From Gammaproteobacteria bacterium (GTDB lineage: Bacteria; Pseudomonadota; Gammaproteobacteria; GCA-001735895): a stretch of DNA of 64,000 nt. The stretch is taken from contig JAOTXY010000005.1 of the NCBI GenBank assembly GCA_029862125.1, positions 1 through 64,000 of the forward strand. The letters are read 5' to 3'. The notes beneath the pieces are model-generated. The model searched no databases and had not been told where the DNA came from. It saw nothing but the letters and a program-made list of their open reading frames with translations. Position numbers and translations under genes: made by a program. This document shows, piece by piece, positions 45,965 through 55,448 of this stretch. Numbering within the stretch: the stretch's first letter is position 1; each line of letters starts with the position of its first letter.

Positions 45965-46387
45965 ATGTATAAAGCACAAAAAGGTTTCACGCTGATAGAA
46001 CTGGTAGTTGTCATCGTTCTGCTGGGGATACTTGGGGTTACCGCGCTGGGCAAGTTTCAGGATTTATCCGCGGACGCACAGGAAGCAGCGAATTCGGGCG
46101 TCGCGAGCGAATTGTCGTCGGCATCCAGTATCAACTATGCAGCACGGGTTCTGGACCCCACTGTTGCAGTAGATCTTTCTGCCGACGGCATAACCTGCGC
46201 GAGTCTTGTCGATGGATCTGCGACATCATTGCTTGCGGTGGCGCTTCCGGTTACTAAATATACGGTCACCGGTACTGGTAATTGTGCAACTGGCGGGCCT
46301 GGCTCCACCTTCACCTGTGACATAGAGGAAATTCCCGCCGTCGCAGGCATAGTAAACGGCACTGCTGCCGTAATTTGTACCCCGTAA
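45965..46387 (+). CDS. mshA: MshA-like major pilin, inverted relative to the msh operon
   Basis: MYKAQKGFTLIELVVVIVLLGILGVTALGKFQDLSADAQEAANSGVASELSSASSINYAAR; good RBS-like gtagggag. Confidence 0.82.
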   Translation: MYKAQKGFTLIELVVVIVLLGILGVTALGKFQDLSADAQEAANSGVASELSSASSINYAARVLDPTVAVDLSADGITCASLVDGSATSLLAVALPVTKYTVTGTGNCATGGPGSTFTCDIEEIPAVAGIVNGTAAVICTP

Positions 46388-46432
46388 CCCGGGTAACCGA
46401 GTCAGTTTCATCTGATTTAATTGTGCTTTGGA

Positions 46433-46467
46433 AAACAGCCACGATTATCGTGGCTGTTTATTTTTTA
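46433..46467 (+). terminator. Rho-independent terminator for the mshA-like gene
   Basis: aaacagccacga-tta-tcgtggctgttt followed by attttttac. Confidence 0.88.
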
Positions 46468-46945
46468 CCAGCCTTAAAGCTTTAAATTGATCCTGGCCCG
46501 GTTCGAAACGTCCATTTCGATCGATATCATCGTAGTCGAGTACTACCCTGAAATATACCGGTTCAGATAATTGAAACGGCGCATACATCAAATCGCCACT
46601 GCCTGACAGGTAATACCAACCGCTTTCCGGCATGCTTGAGCCAGCTACTTCAATTTCACCCTGGTAAGTTACCGGAAGTACCTGGTATTCCTTTAGAAAC
46701 TCAAACGGATTAGCACCCTCGAGATCCGCCAGTTCAACAAGCCTGCCCTGGCTTGCATAGGTTGCAAAAACGATAACCAGCCCGCTGTTGATAATTCGTT
46801 GAGCCTGCTGTATCGATTGAAGCTCGATCGCTTGCTCGGCCTTTTCCGCATAGTGAAGGAACACATATATAAACAGCAGGATCAGGATAACCATCACGGA
46901 GAGACGAAAATTGATCGCCCCCGGGTGGGAACCGATAGTGCTCAT
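46445..46945 (-). CDS. mshF: MshF-like protein
   Basis: MSTIGSHPGAINFRLSVMVILILLFIYVFLHYAEKAEQAIELQSIQQAQRIINSGLVIVFATYASQGRL; position between mshG and the pilin genes. Confidence 0.6.
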   Translation of the reverse strand: MSTIGSHPGAINFRLSVMVILILLFIYVFLHYAEKAEQAIELQSIQQAQRIINSGLVIVFATYASQGRLVELADLEGANPFEFLKEYQVLPVTYQGEIEVAGSSMPESGWYYLSGSGDLMYAPFQLSEPVYFRVVLDYDDIDRNGRFEPGQDQFKALRLVKNKQPR

Positions 46946-48165
46946 CGTCCCGCGAGTTGCGCCACATCCCACATCGGCACGAAGATACCAAGCGCGAGCA
47001 CCAGCACCATGCCGCCTAATGCGACGTAGATCAATGGCTCAATTTTATCGGAAAGAGTTTTGACGTCGTAGTCGACCTCCTCTTCGTAGAAGTCTGCTAT
47101 GAAGGTCATCATTTCATCGAGGTTTCCAGCCTCTTCACCGACCGCGAACATTTGCATGACTACCGGCGTGAACATTCCGGTCTGATTCGCGGTGCGCGTC
47201 AGCGCCTCACCACGTTCGATACCCTCGCGCATGCCGTTAACATGGCCCGAGATATAATCATTTCCAATCGAGCGTGAAATCACGCCCATCGCCTGCACAA
47301 TCGGCACCCCGGCACTGTAGGCCATTGAGAAGGAGCGCGCGAAACGGGCCATGAAAGACCGATGTAGAATTTCTCCAACCAGTGGTGCCTTGACGATAAA
47401 CCTGTGCCACTTGTAACGCCCGTTTACGGTGCCAATGTATCGCTTAAAGGCTATAAAGGCCGTTATTATCCCACCGAACACCAGCATCCAGTACTCAACC
47501 AAAAAATTGGAGGTGTTGAGAAGCAGTACCGTCTGCCAGGGTAACTCCAGTGCATTGGCTTCAAAGAAGCTCGCAAACTTTGGAATTACAAACAGATTGA
47601 CAATCCCCATGGCAACGACCATCGCAATGATAACCGTGGTGGGATACCGCAGCGCGGTCTTGATGTTCTGCGTGATCCTACGATTACGATCGATATAATC
47701 CGCCATCAATGCAAACGACTCTTCCAGGCGCCCGGTATTTTCACCAACCTGGATCATGCTGATATAGAGGTTGGAAAAAACCCTGGGATGGCGCGCGCAG
47801 GAAACCGACAGGCTACGTCCGGATTCGAGCTGTTCGAGAATATCACGCAGAGATTTTACCAGCAGTGGATTTTCAACCGATTCCAGGATGCCGGTAATCG
47901 CTCTTGTAATCGGGATGCCCGCCCTGATCAACGCAGCCATTTGCCGCGTAAACATCAGTAATTCTTCGATGCTGATCTTGTGCAGATCGAAGCGATCCTT
48001 GATGACGTCGATAACGTCGACCTGCACTTTTTTTTCGACGATGGAAATCGGGATAACCCCGCGATCCATGAGTACACCGGCAACCGCGTTGGTACTGGAA
48101 CCTTCGATCTCGCCATCGACCAGTTGCCCGTTGCCACCTCTACCCTTGAATTCGTAAAACGGCAT
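46942..48165 (-). CDS. mshG: MSHA inner-membrane platform protein MshG
   Basis: MPFYEFKGRGGNGQLVDGEIEG...TRQMAALIRAGIPITRAITGILE...MAYSAGVPIVQAMGVIS...VGEEAGNLDEMM. Confidence 0.92.
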   Translation of the reverse strand: MPFYEFKGRGGNGQLVDGEIEGSSTNAVAGVLMDRGVIPISIVEKKVQVDVIDVIKDRFDLHKISIEELLMFTRQMAALIRAGIPITRAITGILESVENPLLVKSLRDILEQLESGRSLSVSCARHPRVFSNLYISMIQVGENTGRLEESFALMADYIDRNRRITQNIKTALRYPTTVIIAMVVAMGIVNLFVIPKFASFFEANALELPWQTVLLLNTSNFLVEYWMLVFGGIITAFIAFKRYIGTVNGRYKWHRFIVKAPLVGEILHRSFMARFARSFSMAYSAGVPIVQAMGVISRSIGNDYISGHVNGMREGIERGEALTRTANQTGMFTPVVMQMFAVGEEAGNLDEMMTFIADFYEEEVDYDVKTLSDKIEPLIYVALGGMVLVLALGIFVPMWDVAQLAGR

Positions 48166-49904
48166 CAGTCATCGATCTCCAGCACCGGTGGATGATCGAG
48201 TACATCGTCTGGCACTTCACCGGCCAGGCGCAGCATTTCTTCGATCGTCGTCAATCCGTTGGCCGCATGGATATGCGCAACCATGACCAGTGGCTGGTAG
48301 CCAGGCGCGCGCTCGGCGGCCTCGACAAAGCCCTGCGAATCATCATGGCGCAGTTTTTCCGCCAGTTCCGCATTCATGTCGAGTAACTCGTAAACACCCA
48401 TGCGCCCCTGGTACCCGGTTTCTCCGCATTGCTTGCAGCCGCGGCCTTTCTGGTACTGGTACTGATTGATATCGATCAACAGATCGTCGCGCAGCCAGCC
48501 GGCTTCGAATTCGGTCGGTGTATAGGCTTCGCTGCAGCTCGCGCACACCTTGCGTACCAGGCGTTGGGCGATAATGGTACGCAGCGTGGATGCGAGCAGG
48601 TATCCCTGAACACCCATATCCATGAGCCGGGTTGCCGTCGAAATAGTGTCATTGGTGTGCAGTGTCGACAGCACCAGGTGGCCGGTCATGGCCGCACTGA
48701 CGCCGATTTCGACCGTTTCCGCATCGCGCATCTCACCCACCATGATGATATCCGGGTCCTGGCGCAGGGCAGAACGCAACACGCTCGCGAAGGTAAGCCC
48801 GATGCGCGGATTAACCTGTACCTGGTTGATGCGATCAAGACGATATTCCACCGGGTCCTCGACTGTGACGATCTTGGATTCCTTGACGTTTAATTCCGAA
48901 AGCGCAGCATAGAGCGTGGTGGTCTTACCGCTACCGGTAGGTCCGGTAACGAGAATCATACCGTTGGGTAAGTGAAAATTCTTGCGAAACCGATGTAACA
49001 GTTCGGGTGGCATGCCGAGTTGCTCCAGGTCGAGTGCACCCTTGGTCTGGTCAAGCAGGCGCATGACCACCGACTCACCGTACTGCACCGGCATGGTCGA
49101 CAGACGCACATCGATATCGCGGTTATTGACCAGCACGTGAAAACGTCCATCCTGTGGCAGACGTTTCTCGGAGATATTCAGTCCGCACATCAGCTTCAAG
49201 CGCACTACCACCGCGGGTGCAATCTGGGTTTCCTGCATGACTTGTTCGTAGAGGACACCATCGATACGCTGGCGAATTCGAATCACGTGCTGGTCGGGCT
49301 CGATATGAATATCGGAAGCGCCTACCTGAACCGCATCCTCGAAAATTGACCGCAGTAACTTTGCCACCGGCGCATCGGTCATTTCGGTCTGCAGCAATTC
49401 ACTCAGGTCAGTTGCGGTGTCGGTAAGATCCTGACCGAGCTCGGACGCGAGCGCGCTGATTTCCTCAGTGCGTCGATAAACCAGGTCGAAATTTTCAAGC
49501 AGCGCGGATTCGCGCACGATTGCCTGGCTTACCGGTTTGTTTAGTTTCGACTGGATTTCATCGAGCGCGTAGATGTCGGTGGGATCGGCCATCGCCACCA
49601 GGTAATCCCGCTCACGGTCTTCGAGCACGAGCGCACGGTAACGCCTGGCTATCGACTCCGGTAACAGCTTGGCAACTTCGTTGCTGTAGTTGTAATTGTT
49701 GATGTCAATCAACGGGATATTCAACTGGCTGGCAAGCAAATTGAGCAGGCTATCCTCATCGATCATACCCAGTTCTACCAGGGTACCGCCAAGTTTTCGA
49801 CCGAGTTTTTTCTGTTCGCTGAGCGCGTGCTGTAACTGGTCTTCGGTGATCAGGCCTTTTTCAACCAGTAAATCACCCAGTCTTATTTTCTTGGTGAACG
49901 CCAT
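48165..49904 (-). CDS. mshE: MSHA assembly ATPase MshE
   Basis: RLGDLLVEKGLITEDQLQHALSEQKKLGRKLGGTLVELG; GPTGSGKTTTLYAALSEL; IMVGEMRDAETVEIGVSAAMTGHLVLSTLHTND; VCASCSE...CKQCGETGYQGR. Confidence 0.95.
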   Translation of the reverse strand: MAFTKKIRLGDLLVEKGLITEDQLQHALSEQKKLGRKLGGTLVELGMIDEDSLLNLLASQLNIPLIDINNYNYSNEVAKLLPESIARRYRALVLEDRERDYLVAMADPTDIYALDEIQSKLNKPVSQAIVRESALLENFDLVYRRTEEISALASELGQDLTDTATDLSELLQTEMTDAPVAKLLRSIFEDAVQVGASDIHIEPDQHVIRIRQRIDGVLYEQVMQETQIAPAVVVRLKLMCGLNISEKRLPQDGRFHVLVNNRDIDVRLSTMPVQYGESVVMRLLDQTKGALDLEQLGMPPELLHRFRKNFHLPNGMILVTGPTGSGKTTTLYAALSELNVKESKIVTVEDPVEYRLDRINQVQVNPRIGLTFASVLRSALRQDPDIIMVGEMRDAETVEIGVSAAMTGHLVLSTLHTNDTISTATRLMDMGVQGYLLASTLRTIIAQRLVRKVCASCSEAYTPTEFEAGWLRDDLLIDINQYQYQKGRGCKQCGETGYQGRMGVYELLDMNAELAEKLRHDDSQGFVEAAERAPGYQPLVMVAHIHAANGLTTIEEMLRLAGEVPDDVLDHPPVLEIDD

Positions 49905-51283
49905 TAATTCAACACCTGCCCCAGCGTCCGAGTTTTGTTGTCGACAAATGCCTGCAGGCGATTATTTAAGTTACCCAGTTTAGCGGCCTGCTGGTAAGAG
50001 AAGAGCGCGCCTTCAAGCGCAGCGGTCTGCTCCTGGGAAATTCCGAGCCCGATCCAGTTCTTGGCATTGGTCGCATCCTGCTCGAGTGCGAGGTGATAAT
50101 GCCTGATTGCGCCTTCATGTTCGTCGAGTCGCTGGTAACTGGCCGCCACCAGCGCCTGCAGACTAGTATTCACTGAAACCTCACTTGCAAACAAATCGAT
50201 AACAGCTCGATAGGCTGCCGTCTGGAATAACGATCGCGCATACTCGGTTTTGAACAGCAGATCGTCGGGATAAGTCGCCATCGAATCGCGCACCAGGCGA
50301 AGAAATCGACCGCGCTGATTCTGGCTGCCGTAAAGCGCGAGCAGATGTTTACGTGCATCGTAGTCTTCGCTACCCCCCAGCAGGTTCTGCAGTGTCGTCC
50401 GGGCCTCTGCAAACCGACGGGAATTCATCAATGCAACCGCGTATTCGAGTTGATTGATCGTCTTCGCATTTGGATTGGTAGATTTTATATCGAGTTTAAC
50501 AACCGCGTCTGACGATGCGGAAGCCGAGGCCTGTTGCGACTCCAGCTCGACCTCGTCTGCCGCTGCATTGGTCGATGCAAGTTCCATCGTTTCCGGGGCT
50601 TGCTGCGCCTTGATCGCACTTGGCTCGCCGGCGGCCATACTATCGACTACGGTATCCACAACCACCGGTGCAGCCTTTTTGCGTAAATTGATCACCCAGA
50701 CGGGTTCCCCATTTACCAGGCTCTGTCGGGTTTCGACCAGGATATCCTCTGCCGTTTGAAAACTGACATCCACCCCGCTATTCGAGGGAGCGATAGCAAG
50801 CTCCCTGATCCAGCGGTTGTCGCTTATCACCGGCGCAAATATCTGACTTTCTATATCGCGCAAATGATAACCAAAACTATTTTCACCACGTTCCTTCAGA
50901 AACGCGACTACCTTGTCCCGCAATGCAAACTCCATGCGCATATCGTCTTCGGATTCACGAATCTGCAGGCCGATAATCTGGTTACCGATCATTCGATCCG
51001 TGACTACGACATGATCGACTTCCGCTTCGGCCACCGGCAATGCAGTTATTGCGGGCGAGGTGCTTGCTATCGATGGTGCCGCAGAAGTACTACTGCTAAT
51101 GAGCTGGTCCTGCAGATAAATCCATGCTCCCGCCATCAATAACAATAACAACAGCGCTATCAATAAAAGTGGTTTCAGGTCGCGCGTAGGAGTAGATCTG
51201 ACCCCGATCGTATCAATTTCGATCGGGGTGAATTGACTTTCCCTGCTTTCGAGATCCTTGAGAACGTTATTGATAACACTCAT
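49904..51283 (-). CDS. mshN: MSHA TPR protein MshN
   Basis: MSVINNVLKDLESRESQ N-terminus, TM LLLIALLLLLLMAGAWIYL, TPRs; position between mshM and mshE. Confidence 0.85.
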   Translation of the reverse strand: MSVINNVLKDLESRESQFTPIEIDTIGVRSTPTRDLKPLLLIALLLLLLMAGAWIYLQDQLISSSTSAAPSIASTSPAITALPVAEAEVDHVVVTDRMIGNQIIGLQIRESEDDMRMEFALRDKVVAFLKERGENSFGYHLRDIESQIFAPVISDNRWIRELAIAPSNSGVDVSFQTAEDILVETRQSLVNGEPVWVINLRKKAAPVVVDTVVDSMAAGEPSAIKAQQAPETMELASTNAAADEVELESQQASASASSDAVVKLDIKSTNPNAKTINQLEYAVALMNSRRFAEARTTLQNLLGGSEDYDARKHLLALYGSQNQRGRFLRLVRDSMATYPDDLLFKTEYARSLFQTAAYRAVIDLFASEVSVNTSLQALVAASYQRLDEHEGAIRHYHLALEQDATNAKNWIGLGISQEQTAALEGALFSYQQAAKLGNLNNRLQAFVDNKTRTLGQVLN

Positions 51284-52083
51284 TGCATCTGGCTGTCAGC
51301 AGCTGCCGCCTCTATGTGCTTACCCTTGACATAGAACTCGCCGCTGGCGTAGGAAAGCATCAACGCCTTGTTGCATAGCAGATTGATAATCCTGGGTATA
51401 CCCTGGCTAAGCTTATACAGCCGGCGTAGTGCGCTGTCATCGAATAACTCGGGCCCACGGTAGCCTGCTAAACTGACCCGATGCTGCAGATACGATCGAA
51501 TTGAGACCTGGTTTAACGGCTTCAACTGATAGGCATGCCCGATTCTTTGCTTTAACTGCCTCGCGTTACTTTTTGCTAGTATGGCATCAAGTTCGGGCTG
51601 CCCAAACAGGACTATCTGTACCAATTTTCGCTTACCGGTTTCCAGGTTACTGAGGAGACGAATCGCTTCGAGACTCTCCTCGGGTATTGATTGCGCCTCG
51701 TCAAGAATGATGACCGTACCGCGATTTCGACGCGCGTTTTCGATTAAATACTCGTTGATACAGGTGAGATAATTTGCCTTGTTGAGCCTGTCCGCTATGC
51801 CCATTTCGACTAAAATTGCATGGAACAAGGCGTTGCAACCCATGTATGGATTGGGGATGTATACTGTATCAAAATTCAACTCCAGTGCCTGAAGCAGTTT
51901 TCGGCACAACAAGGTCTTGCCTGTGCCCACCTCACCGGTCACCTTGATGAAACCTTCACCAGAGCCAATGGCCACGCGTAATACGTTGAGTGCTTCCTTA
52001 TGAGTAAAAGACTGGTAAAAAAACCCGGTATCCGGGGTCAGACTGAACGGTTTTTCCGAAAGTCCGTAGTATCGTTCGTACAT
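51280..52083 (-). CDS. mshM: MSHA ExeA-like ATPase MshM
   Basis: MYERYYGLSEKPFSLTPDTGFFYQSFTHKEALNVLRVAI; GEVGTGKTLLCRKLL; VIILDEAQSIPEESLEAIRLLSNLETGKRKLVQIVLFGQPELD. Confidence 0.92.
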   Translation of the reverse strand: MYERYYGLSEKPFSLTPDTGFFYQSFTHKEALNVLRVAIGSGEGFIKVTGEVGTGKTLLCRKLLQALELNFDTVYIPNPYMGCNALFHAILVEMGIADRLNKANYLTCINEYLIENARRNRGTVIILDEAQSIPEESLEAIRLLSNLETGKRKLVQIVLFGQPELDAILAKSNARQLKQRIGHAYQLKPLNQVSIRSYLQHRVSLAGYRGPELFDDSALRRLYKLSQGIPRIINLLCNKALMLSYASGEFYVKGKHIEAAAADSQMQ

Positions 52084-53783
52084 TATTCACCCTCCACGGA
52101 AGAAGCGTTTAATTGTTTGACTCGATCAACACTCTGCTGAATATAATTAGACCAGACGCGGTTCTTGTCGACGACGATAGGTCGCAACAGGATAACCAGT
52201 TCACTGCGCCGGTTAACTTTCCTTTTTTGCTTGAAGGCTTCGCCAACAAATGGAACATCGCTAACTCCTGGCACACCACTAACTTCATCGCTGGTGATAT
52301 TCTTCATCAATCCGCCGATCACGACGACCTGGCCGTTTTGTGCTTTTACAACCGAGTCGGACTCTCGCACCGTACTAAGTGCCAGCGGCAATTCGAAGCT
52401 TTCGCCACCCAGGGTGATTACCTTCGTTTGATCATCGACTTCACTGATACTGGGGTGTATATGCAGTATGACATCGCCCTCCTTGCTGATTTGTGGTGTT
52501 ACATCGAGTGCAATGCCGGAAAAAAACGGGGTCAAGGTCAACTCCGGTGTCGTGGTCGTGCCGCTGGCGGTGCTGGTATTGTCGGACGACACCTCGGTGA
52601 CAAAAAATTCATCCGTACCCACCTTGATTACAGCTTTCTGGTTGTTAACGGTGGAAACCCGAGGGCTCGACAGCACGTGTACGTTACCCTGGGTGCTGAG
52701 CAGCGTGATCAGCGAGGCAAATGTGCTCGACGAGCTACCCACGGCAAACAGGTTGGCGTAGGGAATATTGCCGAGATCGAGGTTGGAAGAAAGCACCGCG
52801 TTACCTGCCGCGTCAAGCAAGGGTGTGCCGGCCTCGTCCGCAAGCACACGGCCAACACCTCTGACCACGCCGGCGTTACCGATCGCCAGGTCGCGGCTGG
52901 ACGATATCGCGGCCCAGTCGATACCTGACTGGAAGCCATCGTTAAGATCCACCTCGATAACCTTGGCTTCGAGGATTACCTGGCGCTGCAGGTTATCCTG
53001 GGCGTTTTCGAGATAGTCTTCAACATCGCGCAGTTCTCCCGGCATTGCACGCACGATAACCAGTCCGGCGTGGCGGTCAACCACCACCGAACGCCCCTGG
53101 CCATCGCCCACAATCGAAACCAGCGTAGCCCGCAGCTCTGACCAGAAGTCTGCCACGCTACTGGTGCTTATACTGCTGGATTTTAGCGAACTGTTCCCAG
53201 ACGAGTTGTCACTCTCGTTACTGTCCCGGTTACCCGATCCTTCGATCTGACCAGAACTGACGGTCATCAAGGATTCTCCGGCACGACTGACATTGAGATA
53301 ATTAACCGGGAATATTTTTGACTGGATACGCGCAGGCAGTACGATATAGCCAGTGTCGTTTTGCTTGAATTCGAAACCATAGACTTCACGGGTAAGCTGC
53401 ATGACCTCAGCCACGGTCACGTTCTTTAAATCGAGCGAGATTTCGCCTTCAACGCTCGGGTGTACTACCATGTTGATATTAGTTTCCCTTACCAGGCTCA
53501 TGAAAAACAGCCGTGCAGGTGCTTTCGAGACTGAAATATCGAACGCGTTTTCGAACTTTAGATCCTGTTCCAGTCCGGGTACAGCGATGCTGCTACCGGG
53601 AACCAGTTGATCGAGGATTTCGTCAGGAGGCGATTTCGCATCGGGGATCACTACCGCAGCGGCTTCAATCAGCGCATCGTCGATGCTTTGCCTATTTTGC
53701 TGCGCAACCTCCCGATTCTGTGACGAAGCGCAGGCGCTTAGAAGTCCGGCCAACATGATGATACACAGGCGTTGCTTAATCAT
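52083..53783 (-). CDS. mshL: MSHA secretin MshL
   Basis: Lipobox LAGLLSACAS; EAKVIEVDLNDGFQSGIDWAAIS; VLSSPRVSTVNNQKAVIKVGTDEFFVT; SELVILLRPIVV. Confidence 0.94.
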   Translation of the reverse strand: MIKQRLCIIMLAGLLSACASSQNREVAQQNRQSIDDALIEAAAVVIPDAKSPPDEILDQLVPGSSIAVPGLEQDLKFENAFDISVSKAPARLFFMSLVRETNINMVVHPSVEGEISLDLKNVTVAEVMQLTREVYGFEFKQNDTGYIVLPARIQSKIFPVNYLNVSRAGESLMTVSSGQIEGSGNRDSNESDNSSGNSSLKSSSISTSSVADFWSELRATLVSIVGDGQGRSVVVDRHAGLVIVRAMPGELRDVEDYLENAQDNLQRQVILEAKVIEVDLNDGFQSGIDWAAISSSRDLAIGNAGVVRGVGRVLADEAGTPLLDAAGNAVLSSNLDLGNIPYANLFAVGSSSSTFASLITLLSTQGNVHVLSSPRVSTVNNQKAVIKVGTDEFFVTEVSSDNTSTASGTTTTPELTLTPFFSGIALDVTPQISKEGDVILHIHPSISEVDDQTKVITLGGESFELPLALSTVRESDSVVKAQNGQVVVIGGLMKNITSDEVSGVPGVSDVPFVGEAFKQKRKVNRRSELVILLRPIVVDKNRVWSNYIQQSVDRVKQLNASSVEGE

Positions 53784-54196
53784 AAGTCACTCTCGACAGC
53801 TTCTTTTCTGACAGTTGTTAAATTGTTGTCCAGGCTCAAATTGATAACCTTTCCCTTACGTATCAGGCGGGCTGTTGCACGCGTCAACTTGACCAGTTCG
53901 GCGCCCCTGATACGATCACCAACCACAAGCATCTGATCGTTAATGATCGCGACTTTACGCTCCCTTGCATAAAGGATTGATGTGAGTTGCAGCGGCTTCT
54001 GTTGTGGCTTTATCGCCTTTGTTGATGTGGTTGTGCGCTTACCAGTCCATTTGGCCTGACGAAATTTCTGCAATGCATACGGCGGGGGTTGCATCGGGTT
54101 GCGCAATTCCGCTGCTTTCGCCATCGTACCAACGCCAAGAAACCCCAGTGATAGCAGGACTACCACCGCGATATAAGTTGAAATGATGCGCAGCAT
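53780..54196 (-). CDS. mshK: MSHA biogenesis protein MshK
   Basis: LRNPMQPPPY...LQLTSILYARERKVAIINDQMLVVGDRIRGAELVKL. Confidence 0.85.
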   Translation of the reverse strand: MLRIISTYIAVVVLLSLGFLGVGTMAKAAELRNPMQPPPYALQKFRQAKWTGKRTTTSTKAIKPQQKPLQLTSILYARERKVAIINDQMLVVGDRIRGAELVKLTRATARLIRKGKVINLSLDNNLTTVRKEAVESDL

Positions 54197-54853
54197 TTAG
54201 ACCCCAACCCATTCCTTGCGCGTCGACAGAGTCGAAATCACGACTTTGACAGTAACCTTCGGATATTCGTCGCTTACCATTTCAATCTCGTCCCAGAGCA
54301 GTTTCCAGTCCAGCGCTTCCAACGTCTGCATGTACCTCAGAATATCGAGGTAACTTCCAGCAAACTCGATTTCAAGCACGTGCCGATAGATGCCCGCTTC
54401 GTTGGGCTCATCTTCGTTATCCGAGGGGATGGCCGGTTTTACTTCACGGCGCTTGAGGCTCAACAACTTTAGACGCGAATCCTGATAAATCAGTTGATTC
54501 ATTAACTGAAACATCTTTTCCGGATCAATCAACTCGATCGTGGTTACCCGGAGCCGATCCTCCAGTGCGGCTAAATCTTTGGCAAGCTTAACCAGCTGAA
54601 CTTCTTTTTCCTGCTGTACGCCGGATGCCATGGTCTGGCGTATATCGCGCAAAATAGCATGCGTATTTTCAACATCACGAGCGATACGCTGATTTTCTGT
54701 TTGCAGAGCTTCTATTTTCGTCATCCTTGGCGTCGCATAATTAATCCACCACACGAAGCCGATTACGACAATTAACGAAATTGCGATCAATCCACGCTCA
54801 CGCAAAGACTGGTTGTTAAACCACTGTGCGTATTGTTTCAGCTTGCTATTCAT
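54197..54853 (-). CDS. mshJ: MSHA biogenesis protein MshJ (PilO-like)
   Basis: MNSKLKQYAQWFNNQSLRERGLIAISLIVVIGFVWWINYATPRM... followed by a periplasmic PilO-like domain. Confidence 0.83.
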   Translation of the reverse strand: MNSKLKQYAQWFNNQSLRERGLIAISLIVVIGFVWWINYATPRMTKIEALQTENQRIARDVENTHAILRDIRQTMASGVQQEKEVQLVKLAKDLAALEDRLRVTTIELIDPEKMFQLMNQLIYQDSRLKLLSLKRREVKPAIPSDNEDEPNEAGIYRHVLEIEFAGSYLDILRYMQTLEALDWKLLWDEIEMVSDEYPKVTVKVVISTLSTRKEWVGV

Positions 54854-55448
54854 TGAAGTCACCACTGGTAGCAATTTCAAAATCAACTTTCCAGTCGCTG
54901 TCTTTGGCTCTGCTCAGCCGGAACAAATCGAAGCGGTTACCCTGAAATATCGGCTCGGCGCTAAAACTGTCGAAGTAGCCAGGAACTTCCGTGGCGTTGA
55001 GGGCGCTACCCTTGATCTGAACAAAGTTCTCGGTGAGACGAATTTGGTTAAGCCAGATATCATCGACATGAAGGTTGGACAACGCGACCAGGAAATCGGA
55101 AAAACCCTGGCCCGATCCAAACCGGTTGGCGTCGACAAAATCTAGTACCCTCTTGCGCGCAGAAATCTGGCGCGCGGTGTTTTCAATCTTGAGATCTAGT
55201 CGGTTATCTTCAAGCAGTTTGGCAAGCTCGGCATTGGCGGTTGTAAATTCCGCCGTTAACTGGTCCCGTTCCGCCTTGACTAGCCGATTGCGTTGCTCGG
55301 CCTGTTCGAACTCGTGGTACAACAGGAAGCTCCATATTGCAGCCGCAGCGATCACTAGCAACAGGGCCGCCGCAACCTGGATTGCGGAGATCCAGAGCTT
55401 TTTCTCCTTGAATCGCTCCTGGTAAAGATTGATTTGTTGAACGATCAC
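54846..55448 (-). CDS. PilN-domain protein (MshI2-like)
   Basis: MIVQQINLYQERFKEKKLWISAIQVAAALLLVIAAAAIWSFLLYHEF: PilN N-terminal motif QQINLY and TM. Confidence 0.83.
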   Translation of the reverse strand: MIVQQINLYQERFKEKKLWISAIQVAAALLLVIAAAAIWSFLLYHEFEQAEQRNRLVKAERDQLTAEFTTANAELAKLLEDNRLDLKIENTARQISARKRVLDFVDANRFGSGQGFSDFLVALSNLHVDDIWLNQIRLTENFVQIKGSALNATEVPGYFDSFSAEPIFQGNRFDLFRLSRAKDSDWKVDFEIATSGDFNE

